From: Pseudomonadales bacterium
Lineage (GTDB): Bacteria; Pseudomonadota; Gammaproteobacteria; Pseudomonadales; Halieaceae
Length of the DNA stretch: 64,000 bases
Direction: 5' to 3'
Assembly: GCA_024234815.1 (NCBI GenBank)
Contig: JACKNO010000001.1
Location: forward strand, 496,001-560,000
The notes below the pieces were generated by a model. That model did not search any database, was not told the DNA's origin, and saw only the letters and a program-made list of their open reading frames with translations. A program made the translations under genes and the position numbers. Numbering within the stretch: the stretch's first letter is position 1; each line of letters begins with the position of its first letter. Shown piece by piece: positions 8,343 to 17,040 of this stretch.

Positions 8343-9013
8343 CGGGCGCGGGAGAAAAGACTGCCAGGCAATCCCGTGGTATCAAGTTCACGGTACTGGC
8401 GCTGGCGATATTCGTCACCGTCATCGTTGCGGGCTTTGTGCACAGGATCGCCCAGCCACGGGTGCTGACCGAATCAGAAATGAGGATAAACGGCCTGTAT
8501 CTTATGGATACGCCGCGAAACTTCGGCGAACTGAACCTCATTGATCACCATGGCGAGGCCTTCGACAATGCCCGCCTGAAAGGCAAGTGGACCCTGGTTT
8601 TCTTCGGTTTTACCTATTGCCCCGATGTGTGTCCGACAACCATGACTTTCCTGAACGAGTTGATGGGGCAGCTGGAGGGGACCGAAGCCGAGGACACCAA
8701 CGTTGTCATGGTCACGGTCGATCCCGCGCGGGACACGGTGGAGCAGCTCGCCAGTTATGTGCCCTATTTCAACGAGGACTTCATCGGTGTGACCGGCGAG
8801 TTTATGGACATCCACCGCTTTGCCACGGCCCTGAACACCCCCTTTCGCAAGGTCAGTGGCGAGGGTGACAGTTACCAGGTGGACCATAGCGCCAATGTGG
8901 TGCTGATCAATCCCCGCGGCGATTACCATGGCTTTTTCAGAGCCCCGCTCGATATGGCCAAGATGAAACTGACCTACCGTTCGGCGCGAGCGATGTGGGA
9001 CAGGCAACACTAG
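8339..9013 (+). CDS. SCO1/SenC family copper chaperone
   Basis: SCO proteins deliver copper to, or reduce, the CuA site of subunit II. The 224-aa protein has one N-terminal helix (about 16-34), the copper ligands in CPDVC (Cys94, Cys98) and the conserved His in YQVDHSANVVL (about residue 184). It starts at a GTG overlapping the cyoE stop and ends the cox cluster, about 55 bp before polA. Confidence 0.95.
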   Translation: MTGAGEKTARQSRGIKFTVLALAIFVTVIVAGFVHRIAQPRVLTESEMRINGLYLMDTPRNFGELNLIDHHGEAFDNARLKGKWTLVFFGFTYCPDVCPTTMTFLNELMGQLEGTEAEDTNVVMVTVDPARDTVEQLASYVPYFNEDFIGVTGEFMDIHRFATALNTPFRKVSGEGDSYQVDHSANVVLINPRGDYHGFFRAPLDMAKMKLTYRSARAMWDRQH

Positions 9014-9070
9014 CGCAATATCGGAACGCGTACGTTACATCGCCAGCAACAACCCGCCAGAGGCCCTTGA

Positions 9071-11788
9071 ATGACTGCAGATTCCGCCCCCATTGTCCTG
9101 GTTGACGGTTCGTCCTATCTCTACCGTGCTTTTCACGCCCTGCCGCCCCTCACCAACTCCTCGGGACAGGCCACCGGCGCGGTAAAGGGTGTAATCAGCA
9201 TGATCCGCCGCCTGCACAAGGACTATCCGGGCAGCCCCGTGGCGGTAGTGTTTGATGCCAAGGGTAAAACTTTCCGGGATGAGATGTTTCCCGAGTACAA
9301 AGCCCAGCGACCGCCGATGCCAGATGAGCTGCGGGAGCAGATCGAGCCCATTCACGCCATCGTCAAAGCGATGGGCCTGCCCCTGTTGTGTGTTGACGGG
9401 GTGGAAGCGGACGATGTCATCGGCACTCTCGCCCGCCAGGCCGCCGCGCAGGGGCGTGCGGTGGTGATTTCCACCGGCGACAAGGATATGGCCCAGCTGG
9501 TGGATGAGCACGTCACCCTGGTCAACACCATGACCGAAACCGTACTGGACGTGGCGGGCGTGGAACAGAAGTTCGGCATTCCCCCGGAACTGGTGATAGA
9601 CCTGTTGGCCCTGATGGGCGACAAGGCGGATAACATTCCGGGTGTTCCCGGCGTGGGAGAAAAAACGGCCCTGGGCCTGCTCCAGGGGCTGGGTGGGCTG
9701 GACGCCATATATGACAGCCTGGAAAAAGTGTCGGAGCTGTCGTTTCGCGGCGCCAAAACCATGGCGGCGAAACTGAAAGCGGAAAAAGAAAAAGCCTATA
9801 TGTCCTACTCGCTCGCCACTATCAAAACCGATGTGGCGCTGGACCTGACCCCGGAGCAACTGCACAACAGCGAGCCTGACCGAACGGCCCTGGTGGACTG
9901 GTACACGCGTATGGAGTTCCGGTCCTGGCTGGAGGAAATATTGTCCGGTGACGGGCCGGAGCTGGCGGCGGAAGTGATGCCGGTGGAGTACGACATCGTG
10001 ACCACTCAACAGGCGCTGGATGAATGGTTGCAGCGACTTCGCGATGCCGAGTTGTTTGCTTTCGATACCGAAACCACCAGCCTCGATTATATGGAAGCGC
10101 GGGTGGTCGGCGTTTCCTTTGCCGTCGAACCGGGCCGCGCGGCCTATGTTCCGCTGGCACATGATTACCTTGGCGCACCGCAGCAGCTTGCGCGGGACGC
10201 GGTGCTGGACCAGCTCAAACCCTTGTTGGAGGATGAACGGCGAGCCAAGGTGGGCCAGAACCTCAAGTATGACGCCAGCGTGCTGGCCAACCACGGAATC
10301 GATCTGAAGGGCATTCGCTTCGATACCATGCTGGAGTCCTATGTACTGGATTCAACAGCCACCCGCCACGACATGGACAGCCTCGCCCTGAAATATCTCG
10401 GCCACAAAACCATCCATTTCGAGGATATTGCGGGCAAGGGCGTCAAGCAACTGACATTCAACCAGATCAAAGTCGAGGAGGCGGGACCTTACGCGGCAGA
10501 GGACGCAGACATTACCCTGCGGCTGCACCAGGTGCTGTGGCCCAGGCTGTCGGAGCAGGCGGGCCCTTGCGAGGTCTTCGGTAGCATAGAGATGCCCCTT
10601 GTGCCCCTCCTGTCCAGGCTGGAGCGCCAGGGTGCCCTGATATCCCGCGAGTTACTGGCCGCCCAAAGTGGCGAGCTGGGAGCGCGCCTGCAGGAGCTGG
10701 AAGCCGGGGCGCATGAATTGGCCGGGCAGGAATTCAATCTAGGTTCGCCCAGGCAGCTCGGGCAGATCCTGTTCGAAAAACTGGAGCTGCCGATCATCAA
10801 GAAAACCCCGAAGGGCGCCCCTTCCACGGCGGAAGAAGTGCTGGCGGAACTCGCCCTGGATTACCCGCTGCCCAAGCTGTTGTTGGAGCATCGCAGCCTC
10901 AGCAAACTGAAGTCCACCTACACCGACAAGCTGCCGGAAATGATTAATCCGGGAACCGGCCGGGTGCACACTTCCTACCACCAGGCGGTGGCGGCGACCG
11001 GTCGCCTGTCGTCGTCGGACCCGAATCTGCAGAACATTCCGATTCGTACCCAGGAGGGGAGGCGAATACGCCAGGCTTTTATAGCACCGCAGGGGTATCG
11101 CATCGTTGCGGCGGACTACTCTCAAATCGAGCTGCGAATTATGGCGCACCTGTCGGCCGACCCGGGCCTGCTGAAAGCCTTCAGGGAAGGTCAGGATGTG
11201 CACAGGGCAACTGCCGCCGAGGTTTTCGAGGTAAACCTTGACGAAGTCTCGGGCGACCAGCGGCGCAAGGCCAAGGCGATCAATTTTGGTTTGATATACG
11301 GAATGTCGGCATTCGGCCTCGCCCGTCAGTTGCACCTGGGTCGCAGCGAAGCGCAGCAGTACATCGATCGCTATTTTGAACGCTACCCGGGTGTTCAGCA
11401 GTATATGGACCGGACCCGCGCACTCGCACGTGAGCAGGGTTATGTTGAAACCCTGTTCGGCCGCAGGTTGCACCTGCCGGAAATCAATGCGCGCAATAAA
11501 ATGCGGGCGCAGGCAGCGGAGCGCACGGCCATCAACGCCCCCATGCAGGGCACCGCGGCGGACATCATCAAGCGGGCCATGCTGGCGGTGGACCATTGGC
11601 TGGGCGACGAGGGCCCGGATGCCAGGATGATCATGCAGGTCCACGATGAACTGGTATTTGAGGTCGCCAGCGCCGAGGTGGGCCCCGTCAGCGAGCGGAT
11701 TTGCAGTTTGATGTCCGCTGCCGCTGAACTGGCGGTTCCCCTGCTGGTGGAAGCGGGCAGCGGGGCCAACTGGGACGAGGCGCATTGA
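9071..11788 (+). CDS. polA: DNA polymerase I
   Basis: Repair and Okazaki-fragment-processing polymerase, full length at 905 aa. The N-terminal 5'-3' nuclease domain spans about 1-290. A 3'-5' exonuclease domain begins near residue 320 with an intact DTET motif (about 332). The family A polymerase domain shows DYSQIELR (about 682), RRKAKAINFGLIYG and VHDELVFE (about 857). The proofreading carboxylates are present, so this is not an exonuclease-dead variant. It reads towards engB across a 347-bp structured intergenic region. Confidence 0.98.
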   Translation: MTADSAPIVLVDGSSYLYRAFHALPPLTNSSGQATGAVKGVISMIRRLHKDYPGSPVAVVFDAKGKTFRDEMFPEYKAQRPPMPDELREQIEPIHAIVKAMGLPLLCVDGVEADDVIGTLARQAAAQGRAVVISTGDKDMAQLVDEHVTLVNTMTETVLDVAGVEQKFGIPPELVIDLLALMGDKADNIPGVPGVGEKTALGLLQGLGGLDAIYDSLEKVSELSFRGAKTMAAKLKAEKEKAYMSYSLATIKTDVALDLTPEQLHNSEPDRTALVDWYTRMEFRSWLEEILSGDGPELAAEVMPVEYDIVTTQQALDEWLQRLRDAELFAFDTETTSLDYMEARVVGVSFAVEPGRAAYVPLAHDYLGAPQQLARDAVLDQLKPLLEDERRAKVGQNLKYDASVLANHGIDLKGIRFDTMLESYVLDSTATRHDMDSLALKYLGHKTIHFEDIAGKGVKQLTFNQIKVEEAGPYAAEDADITLRLHQVLWPRLSEQAGPCEVFGSIEMPLVPLLSRLERQGALISRELLAAQSGELGARLQELEAGAHELAGQEFNLGSPRQLGQILFEKLELPIIKKTPKGAPSTAEEVLAELALDYPLPKLLLEHRSLSKLKSTYTDKLPEMINPGTGRVHTSYHQAVAATGRLSSSDPNLQNIPIRTQEGRRIRQAFIAPQGYRIVAADYSQIELRIMAHLSADPGLLKAFREGQDVHRATAAEVFEVNLDEVSGDQRRKAKAINFGLIYGMSAFGLARQLHLGRSEAQQYIDRYFERYPGVQQYMDRTRALAREQGYVETLFGRRLHLPEINARNKMRAQAAERTAINAPMQGTAADIIKRAMLAVDHWLGDEGPDARMIMQVHDELVFEVASAEVGPVSERICSLMSAAAELAVPLLVEAGSGANWDEAH

Positions 11789-11903
11789 CCCTGAATAGGC
11801 GCGCTGGCGCGGCTTGTCCCGCTGTATGCGCGACGGCATCCGACGCCGCCCGGGCATCGCGGATGGTGTACCGTGCGGAGCTTTAAAACCGGTTTCGGCG
11901 GGC

Positions 11904-11942
11904 AAAAAAAACCCGGCTGCTTGATAGGGATCGGCGGCCGGG
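11904..11942 (-). terminator. Rho-independent terminator on the minus strand
   Basis: On the minus strand CCCGGC (complement of 11937-11942) pairs with GCCGGG (complement of 11912-11917), extended by two more G-C pairs beyond one mismatch, and is followed directly by eight T. It ends transcripts coming from engB or from an RNA gene in the gap. Confidence 0.75.
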
Positions 11943-12025
11943 AGTAATAAAGTCTCTGGGGAAGAGAGACTTGCTCGGGGTGGCACATGGAGAAAAACCA
12001 CCCCAGGGGGGTGTAGCGCTCGCTA
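11904..12025 (-). ncRNA. Candidate small RNA between polA and engB
   Basis: Read on the minus strand, a possible promoter (TTGAAC, then CATAGT on the complement of 12031-12036) precedes a series of hairpins. They are GTGTAGCG/CGCTACAC, CACCCC/GGGGTG followed by T5, and AAGTCTCT/AGAGACTT with a C-rich CTTCCCC loop. The last is a strong intrinsic terminator (11912-11942) with eight T (complement of 11904-11911). The C-rich exposed loop resembles seed regions that pair with ribosome binding sites. It could instead be the engB 3' UTR. The strand and ends are inferred. Confidence 0.4.
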
Positions 12026-12135
12026 CACTTACTATGAGTGCCCCCGTTGCCGAAAGTTCAACTTCACAGCAAAAATCTTTTCCCTCTGGTCTTCAGGGCA
12101 CCCGGGCGGCGTGGCGCGTGCCCTGCTTGAGAATC

Positions 12136-12795
12136 TCAATTCTTCGCTTCCATGACCTCGACCGGCCCCGTATCGGTCAGCCAGCTATTGAGTACCGCCA
12201 GCAATTGCTCGTGCCCGCTGTGCTTGAGCGCGGAAAACAGCTGCACACTCACCAGATCCCTGTGCGCTTCAAGCTGGGCTCGTACTTTAAGCAGGGTGCT
12301 GGTGGCAGGCCCCTTTTTGAGTTTGTCCGCCTTGGTCAGGAGTATGTGTACGGGCATTGTTGCAGCCAGGGCCCAGTCCAGCATTTGCTGGTCGAAGGGC
12401 TGCAGCGGGTGACGCACATCCATCAACAGAATCAGGCCGCGCAGGCACTGCCTTTGCTGAAGGTAATTTTCCAGTTGTTTTGTCCATTCGCGTTTGACAG
12501 CCAGGGGAACCTTGGCAAAACCATAGCCCGGCAAGTCGACCAGGCGCTGCTGCTCGCTGAGCTCAAAGAAATTCAGGAGCTGTGTCCGACCCGGGGTCCG
12601 CGAGGTTTTGGCGAGCTTGCTGTTTCCAGTTAAGCTATTGATTGCACTGGACTTTCCAGCATTCGAGCGGCCGGCGAATGCCACCTCCCAGCCGGCGTCC
12701 GGCGGACACTGGGACACCTTGGCCGCGCTGGTCAGATAAGCGGCCTTGCGGTAGTTCGGTGCTGCCGGGGCAGGGTCGGGACAGGTATCAGACAT
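12136..12795 (-). CDS. engB: Ribosome biogenesis GTP-binding protein EngB/YsxC
   Basis: Essential GTPase of large ribosomal subunit assembly. The 219-aa protein shows all GTPase motifs: G1 GRSNAGKSS (42-50), G2 TPGRTQ, G3 DLPGYGFA, G4 TKADK and G5 SALK. The N-terminus carries a short Pro/Ala-rich extension. It is convergent with polA and divergent from the cytochrome c5 gene, the arrangement found in Pseudomonas. Confidence 0.97.
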   Translation of the reverse strand: MSDTCPDPAPAAPNYRKAAYLTSAAKVSQCPPDAGWEVAFAGRSNAGKSSAINSLTGNSKLAKTSRTPGRTQLLNFFELSEQQRLVDLPGYGFAKVPLAVKREWTKQLENYLQQRQCLRGLILLMDVRHPLQPFDQQMLDWALAATMPVHILLTKADKLKKGPATSTLLKVRAQLEAHRDLVSVQLFSALKHSGHEQLLAVLNSWLTDTGPVEVMEAKN

Positions 12796-12832
12796 TGGCG
12801 GGTATTGCCTTTTGTGGTGGTGTCATCTCGTA

Positions 12833-12838
12833 TATAAT
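12833..12838 (+). promoter_or_regulatory. Candidate -10 for the cytochrome c5/c4 genes
   Basis: TATAAT at 12833-12838 matches the sigma-70 consensus. TTTGTG 16 bp upstream (12811-12816) is a weak -35. Transcription would start near 12845, about 67 nt before the cytochrome c5 ATG. Confidence 0.5.
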
Positions 12839-12911
12839 GCCACAGCCATTTTCCTTCCGCCGTGAATTGCGTGTCGGAAGTTGTTTTCCCTTTGTGAATT
12901 TGAGGCCTGAT

Positions 12912-13205
12912 ATGAAAAAGTTGCTCGCTATTGTTCTGTCTCTGTCCGCGGTATCTGCTTTCGCCCAGCCCGATATGGCGAAGTACGACAAAAGCTGCAA
13001 GGTATGTCACGCCACTGGCGCAGCCGGCGCCCCGAAAACTGGTGACGCGGCTGCCTGGGAACCGCGTATGGCCAAGGGTATGGACGTGCTGGTGGCCTCT
13101 GTTAACAACGGCCTCAACGCCATGCCGCCTAAAGGCATGTGCTTCGACTGCAGCGACGCGGACTATGCCGCACTCATCACCTATATGAGCACACCCGCGA
13201 AGTAA
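12912..13205 (+). CDS. Cytochrome c5-type monohaem cytochrome
   Basis: Small periplasmic electron carrier of 97 aa. A signal peptide (about 1-18, cleaved after AFA) precedes a class I haem site CKVCH (29-33). The region around MPPKGMCFDCSDADY supplies the axial Met and a second Cys pair typical of cytochrome c5. It lies 34 bp before the cytochrome c4 gene, so the two are probably co-transcribed, and they likely feed the terminal oxidases. Confidence 0.92.
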   Translation: MKKLLAIVLSLSAVSAFAQPDMAKYDKSCKVCHATGAAGAPKTGDAAAWEPRMAKGMDVLVASVNNGLNAMPPKGMCFDCSDADYAALITYMSTPAK

Positions 13206-13239
13206 ACCGCTTCGCGCCATCGATTTATCTGGAACTGAC

Positions 13240-13875
13240 ATGAAGAAAGTCGCAATCCTGTTCAGCCTGGCCATTGGCTGGGCACAAACCGGTTTCACCG
13301 CCGCCCCGGGTCTAGTGGGCGATGCAGCAGCGGGCAAGGCCCAGGCGGCCGTTTGCGCAGCATGCCATGGTCCCGACGGCAACAGCGTAGTACCGACCTT
13401 CCCGAAACTGGCTGGCCAGGGTGAGAAGTACCTGCTCAAGCAAATGCAGGATATTCGCGACGGTGCGCGTCCGGTGCCGACCATGGCCGGGCAGCTCGAT
13501 GGCAAGTCCAACCAGGACCTGGCTGACATCGCGGCCTACTTTGCCGAACAGACGAGCACCGGCGGCCAGACCGATCCGGAATTGCTGGCCCTGGGCGAAA
13601 CGGTTTATCGCAGCGGGATTCCCGAGCGCAATGTCGCCGCTTGCGCCGCCTGTCATTCACCGACCGGCGCCGGCAATGCTCCCGCCGGTTTCCCGGCGCT
13701 TGCCGGCCAGCACGCAGACTATATCGCGGCGCAGCTGATTGCCTATCGCAAGGGCTACGAGGATGAAACCGGCCGAATCAACGACGGTGATATCCGGATT
13801 ATGCGGATAACCGCGTTTGGCCTGAGCGACAGGGAAATCCAGGCGGTATCGAGCTATGCCGCCGGTCTCCACTGA
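13240..13875 (+). CDS. Cytochrome c4 (dihaem)
   Basis: Periplasmic dihaem cytochrome of 211 aa made of two tandem c-type domains. A signal peptide ends near residue 21. Haem sites are CAACH at 39-43 and CAACH near 132, each followed by a FPKLAGQ or FPALAGQ segment and a C-terminal axial Met region (PTMAGQ, IMRITA). In this family it is a high-potential electron donor to cbb3/aa3 oxidases. It ends before a strong terminator. Confidence 0.95.
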   Translation: MKKVAILFSLAIGWAQTGFTAAPGLVGDAAAGKAQAAVCAACHGPDGNSVVPTFPKLAGQGEKYLLKQMQDIRDGARPVPTMAGQLDGKSNQDLADIAAYFAEQTSTGGQTDPELLALGETVYRSGIPERNVAACAACHSPTGAGNAPAGFPALAGQHADYIAAQLIAYRKGYEDETGRINDGDIRIMRITAFGLSDREIQAVSSYAAGLH

Positions 13876-13947
13876 GGCGGATCTGTTGCCTTTTGGATGT
13901 ATGGGCTCGGATTCAGCGACCTGAAAAATGAAACTCTCCAACGAAAT

Positions 13948-13973
13948 AAGGTGGCCTTTAAGCCACCTTTTTT
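13948..13973 (+). terminator. Rho-independent terminator after cytochrome c4
   Basis: AAGGTGGC (13948-13955) and GCCACCTT (13962-13969) form an 8-bp stem with a 6-nt loop, followed by a run of T to 13973. It separates the cytochrome operon from dsbA and shows that the long frame extending upstream of dsbA is not coding. Confidence 0.85.
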
Positions 13974-14038
13974 GTCAGCGACAGAACGCACTGACGAAAT
14001 CGTTGTCTCATGTGCATCACAATCATGGAGGAATCAAC

Positions 14039-14680
14039 TTGAAAAACCTGTTTTTGTCACTGTCCCTGCTAATGTTCCTGCCGTTGCTGGCGACGGCCCA
14101 GACCCCCACCGAAACCTATGTTGAGGGAGAGGATTACGATCTTATCTCTCCCGCGGTCAGGACAGTTGACCCCGATAAAATCGAGGTGGTCGAGTTTTTC
14201 TGGTACGGATGTTCGCACTGTTACACCTTCGAGCCGGTGATTGGTGCCTGGAAAAAAACACTGGGAGATGATGTGGTTTTTCGCGGCTCGCCGGCAGTGT
14301 GGGCGAAACCGATGGAACTGCATGCCCGGGCGTACTACACCGCTGAGGTGCTCGGTGTGCTGGACACGATGAATCCGCTGCTGTTCCAGGCGATGAATGT
14401 CGATGGCAAAAAGCTGTCCAGCGAGGCTGAGATACAGGAGCTGTTTGTCGCCAACGGCGTGGCGGCGGACGACTTCAGCAAGGCGTTCAATTCCTTCGGC
14501 GTTACCAGCCAGCTGAACCAGGCCAATGCACGGGCCCGCGCTGCCAAGATCACGGGCACCCCGGCAGTGATGGTCAACGGCAAGTACCACATCAATTCCC
14601 GCAAAGCCGGCACCCAGGCTAACGTGCTGAAGGTGGCGGATTTCCTTATCGAGAAGGAAAGGGCTGCCAAGGGCGGCTAG
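14039..14680 (+). CDS. dsbA: Thiol:disulfide interchange protein DsbA
   Basis: Periplasmic oxidase that introduces disulfide bonds into exported proteins. A signal peptide (about 1-20, ending ATAQ) is followed by a thioredoxin fold with active site CSHC (Cys58, Cys61) and a cis-Pro loop GTPAVMV. I choose the TTG at 14039: GGAGG (14027-14031) is 7 nt upstream and the resulting N-terminus is a clean signal peptide, whereas an upstream ATG at 13928 would read through the terminator. It follows cytochrome c4 as in Pseudomonas. Confidence 0.93.
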   Translation: MKNLFLSLSLLMFLPLLATAQTPTETYVEGEDYDLISPAVRTVDPDKIEVVEFFWYGCSHCYTFEPVIGAWKKTLGDDVVFRGSPAVWAKPMELHARAYYTAEVLGVLDTMNPLLFQAMNVDGKKLSSEAEIQELFVANGVAADDFSKAFNSFGVTSQLNQANARARAAKITGTPAVMVNGKYHINSRKAGTQANVLKVADFLIEKERAAKGG

Positions 14681-14718
14681 CGCGCCTCTGAAAGATACAA
14701 AATGAGTGGCGAGGTTCG

Positions 14719-15726
14719 CTAGATAACCAGCCACTCCGGCACGGGCAGGCCCTTGTTTTCCAGGAACACTGGATTGAACAGCTTGCTCTGGTAGCGGTTG
14801 CCGTAGTCGCACAGAATGGTAACGATGGTGTGGCCTGGCCCGAGGTGTTCGGCCAGGCGCACTGCCCCGGCTATGTTGATGGCCGCCGAACCCCCCATGC
14901 ACAAGCCCTCGTAGCGCAGCAGGTCGAAAATATACGGCAGCGCTTCTTCGTCACTGATATTGAACGCAACATCCACTTTAGCCCGGGCGACATTGTCGGT
15001 GACATGGTTGATACCGATGCCTTCTATGATGGAATTGCCATCGCTGGCCACCAGTTCACCGCTGCGAAAATATTCGTAAAGCGACGCGCCGGACGGGTCG
15101 GCCAGGCCGATCGTTACCTTTGGATTGCGATCCTTGAGTGCTGTTGACACGCCCGCCAGGGTGCCACCGGTGCCAACTGCGCAGATAAAACCGTCCACCT
15201 TGCCGTCGGTCTGCTGCCAGATTTCGGTGCCTGTTGTGCGGTTGTGGATCTCCATGTTGGCGAGGTTGTCGAACTGGCGTGCCCAGATAGCGCCGTGCTC
15301 TTCGCGAGCGGCCATTTTTTCCGCCAGGCGCTGGGCGGTGTGGATATAGTGGTTGGGGTCCTTGTACGACGTGGCTGCCACCAGGTGAAGGTCGGCGCCC
15401 AGCAACTCCAGCGAATCGATTTTCTCCTTGCTCTGGGTGATGGGCATCACCACAGAACTGGTGTAACCCAGGGCATTGGCCAGCAGCGTAAGACCGATTC
15501 CGGTATTCCCCGCCGTTCCCTCCACAATCCGCCCACCCGGGCGCAACTCCCCGGAGGCCTCGGCCGCGCGAATTATGCCCAGAGCAGTGCGATCTTTTAC
15601 CGATCCCCCGGGGTTGAGAAACTCGGCTTTGCCGAGAATGGTGCAGCCGGTTTTCTCCGAGACCTGCTTCAGGTGCAGGAGCGGGGTATTGCCAATCAGC
15701 TGGGTGACATCAGAGGCAGTGTGCAA
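14719..15726 (-). CDS. Cysteine synthase family PLP enzyme
   Basis: Fold-type II PLP enzyme that most likely makes cysteine from O-acetylserine and sulfide. The 335-aa protein has the PLP lysine in NPGGSVKDR (Lys44), the substrate loop GTAGNTGIG and the phosphate-binding GTGGTLAG. The start is taken at a TTG (complement of 15724-15726) with GGAG 8 nt upstream; the longer frame runs antisense through the efflux gene. Which isozyme (CysK-, CysM- or CBS-like) is uncertain. The stop lies about 40 bp from dsbA, convergently. Confidence 0.85.
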   Translation of the reverse strand: MHTASDVTQLIGNTPLLHLKQVSEKTGCTILGKAEFLNPGGSVKDRTALGIIRAAEASGELRPGGRIVEGTAGNTGIGLTLLANALGYTSSVVMPITQSKEKIDSLELLGADLHLVAATSYKDPNHYIHTAQRLAEKMAAREEHGAIWARQFDNLANMEIHNRTTGTEIWQQTDGKVDGFICAVGTGGTLAGVSTALKDRNPKVTIGLADPSGASLYEYFRSGELVASDGNSIIEGIGINHVTDNVARAKVDVAFNISDEEALPYIFDLLRYEGLCMGGSAAINIAGAVRLAEHLGPGHTIVTILCDYGNRYQSKLFNPVFLENKGLPVPEWLVI

Positions 15727-15779
15727 GCGTAGGTCTCCGCAAAAGCTTGCTGCGAGTATGCCACAGGCCCGGGCTGTGG

Positions 15780-16982
15780 TCAGGGCTTTGTGCGGTTGTA
15801 CAGCGTGTGCACGCGCTGGCCGAGAGCCAGGCTGGTAAGCGTAATGATCACCAGCATCCACACCATGGGCTGGGGCGTGTCCGTGAGGAATACGCCGGTC
15901 AGTGCGCTGGTGCCGGCGGAGAGCGACATCTGGATGAAGCCCAGCAAAGCGGAGGCGGTGCCGGCGATATGGGGGAAAGGCCGCAGGGCGATCGCCATGG
16001 AGTGTGGCAACACAAGCCCCATGGCGATGGAATAGATCATCATCGGCAGCATGAGGGCGAGTATGCTCGCGGGCCAGATGGAGCTGCAAAGCAGCAGCAG
16101 GCAACTGGCGCATATGGCCAGGATAACTCCCAGGCGCATGATCCGCTCGGAATCCTGGCGCTTCGACAACCTTGCGCTCAGGGCGCTGCCCGCCATATAG
16201 CCCACCACGGAGCCCAGGAAAATGAGGCCGAAGTATTGCGGAGCCACCCCCAGCATGTCGATATAGACGAAACTCGAGCTTGCCAGGTAGACGAGCAGGC
16301 CAGCGTAGATGAGGCCGCTGCAAAAGGTCACTGTCAGGAAAAATGGATCGACCAGCAGTTCCCCGAAATTGCGCAAAATGGCGCGAGGATGCAGGCTTTG
16401 CACTTCGGGCAGTGATTCGGACAGGAACACCTGGATCAGGAAGATCATCAATACGCCGTAGCCGCCCAGGAACATGAAAACGCTGGGCCAGGGCAGCACC
16501 AGCAGTAGTACACCGCCCAGGGTCGGCGCCACCGCTGGAGCCAGCGCCATCAGCATGGCGATCAGGGAGAGTGCGCGCGCCGCCCCGGTGGGACCGAAAA
16601 CGTCCCGGGTTACGGCTCGAGCCAGGGTCGGCCCGACACAGGCGCCAATCCCCTGCAGGAATCGAAACAGCAGCATCTCCTCGACGGTGCTGGATTGGCT
16701 GCAGCCTGCGCAGGCCAGGACGAACAGCAGCGTTCCCCCGAGCAGGATGGGTTTGCGGCCATAGCGGTCAGCCAGCGGTCCGCAGGCGAGGTGAAACAGC
16801 GCGAAGCCTGTCAGGTAGCTGCTGAGGGTGAGATGCATGTGGCTGATGTCGGTGTCGAAGGCCCGCATCATGGTGGGCATGGCGGGGAGGTACATGTCGA
16901 CGCTGAGAGGCCCGAGCGCTACCAGGGCTGCCAGCAGGGCCAGCAACCAGGGAGAGTCGGGATGCAGCTGTCGTTTGGCCAT
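15780..16982 (-). CDS. Bcr/CflA-type MFS multidrug efflux transporter
   Basis: Inner-membrane proton-driven exporter of 400 aa with about 12 membrane helices. The N-terminal LGPLSVDMYLPAMP segment and the loop motif GPLADRYGRKP between helices 2 and 3 are typical of the Bcr/CflA (DHA1) family; the motif-C-like segment APAVAPTLGG is also visible. Substrate cannot be read from the sequence. It is upstream of and in line with the cysteine-synthase gene, 53 bp apart. Confidence 0.9.
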   Translation of the reverse strand: MAKRQLHPDSPWLLALLAALVALGPLSVDMYLPAMPTMMRAFDTDISHMHLTLSSYLTGFALFHLACGPLADRYGRKPILLGGTLLFVLACAGCSQSSTVEEMLLFRFLQGIGACVGPTLARAVTRDVFGPTGAARALSLIAMLMALAPAVAPTLGGVLLLVLPWPSVFMFLGGYGVLMIFLIQVFLSESLPEVQSLHPRAILRNFGELLVDPFFLTVTFCSGLIYAGLLVYLASSSFVYIDMLGVAPQYFGLIFLGSVVGYMAGSALSARLSKRQDSERIMRLGVILAICASCLLLLCSSIWPASILALMLPMMIYSIAMGLVLPHSMAIALRPFPHIAGTASALLGFIQMSLSAGTSALTGVFLTDTPQPMVWMLVIITLTSLALGQRVHTLYNRTKP

Positions 16983-17040
16983 GGGGCGGCGATGCTAGCC
17001 GATGCCCGGGGACAATGCAAAGCCGGCTTTTGTGTGAAGC

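Larger units (their letters stand above)
11789..12135. other. Structured polA-engB intergenic region
   Basis: The convergent genes polA and engB are separated by 347 bp with no credible coding frame but many inverted repeats: 11912-11942, 11950-11972, 11977-12004, 11999-12013 and 12011-12028, plus AGGGCAC/GTGCCCT arms near 12095-12122. Spot 42 (Escherichia coli) and ErsA (Pseudomonas aeruginosa) are sRNAs encoded at this same polA-engB position. The separate entry describes the best RNA candidate. Confidence 0.6.

Noticed and set aside
9035..10294. Long minus-strand open frame opposite polA (419 aa)
   Set aside because: Same reason: shadow of a strongly supported gene. The similar frames opposite leuA (18981-20411), rfbB (45069-46517) and polA (10739-12001) are rejected too.
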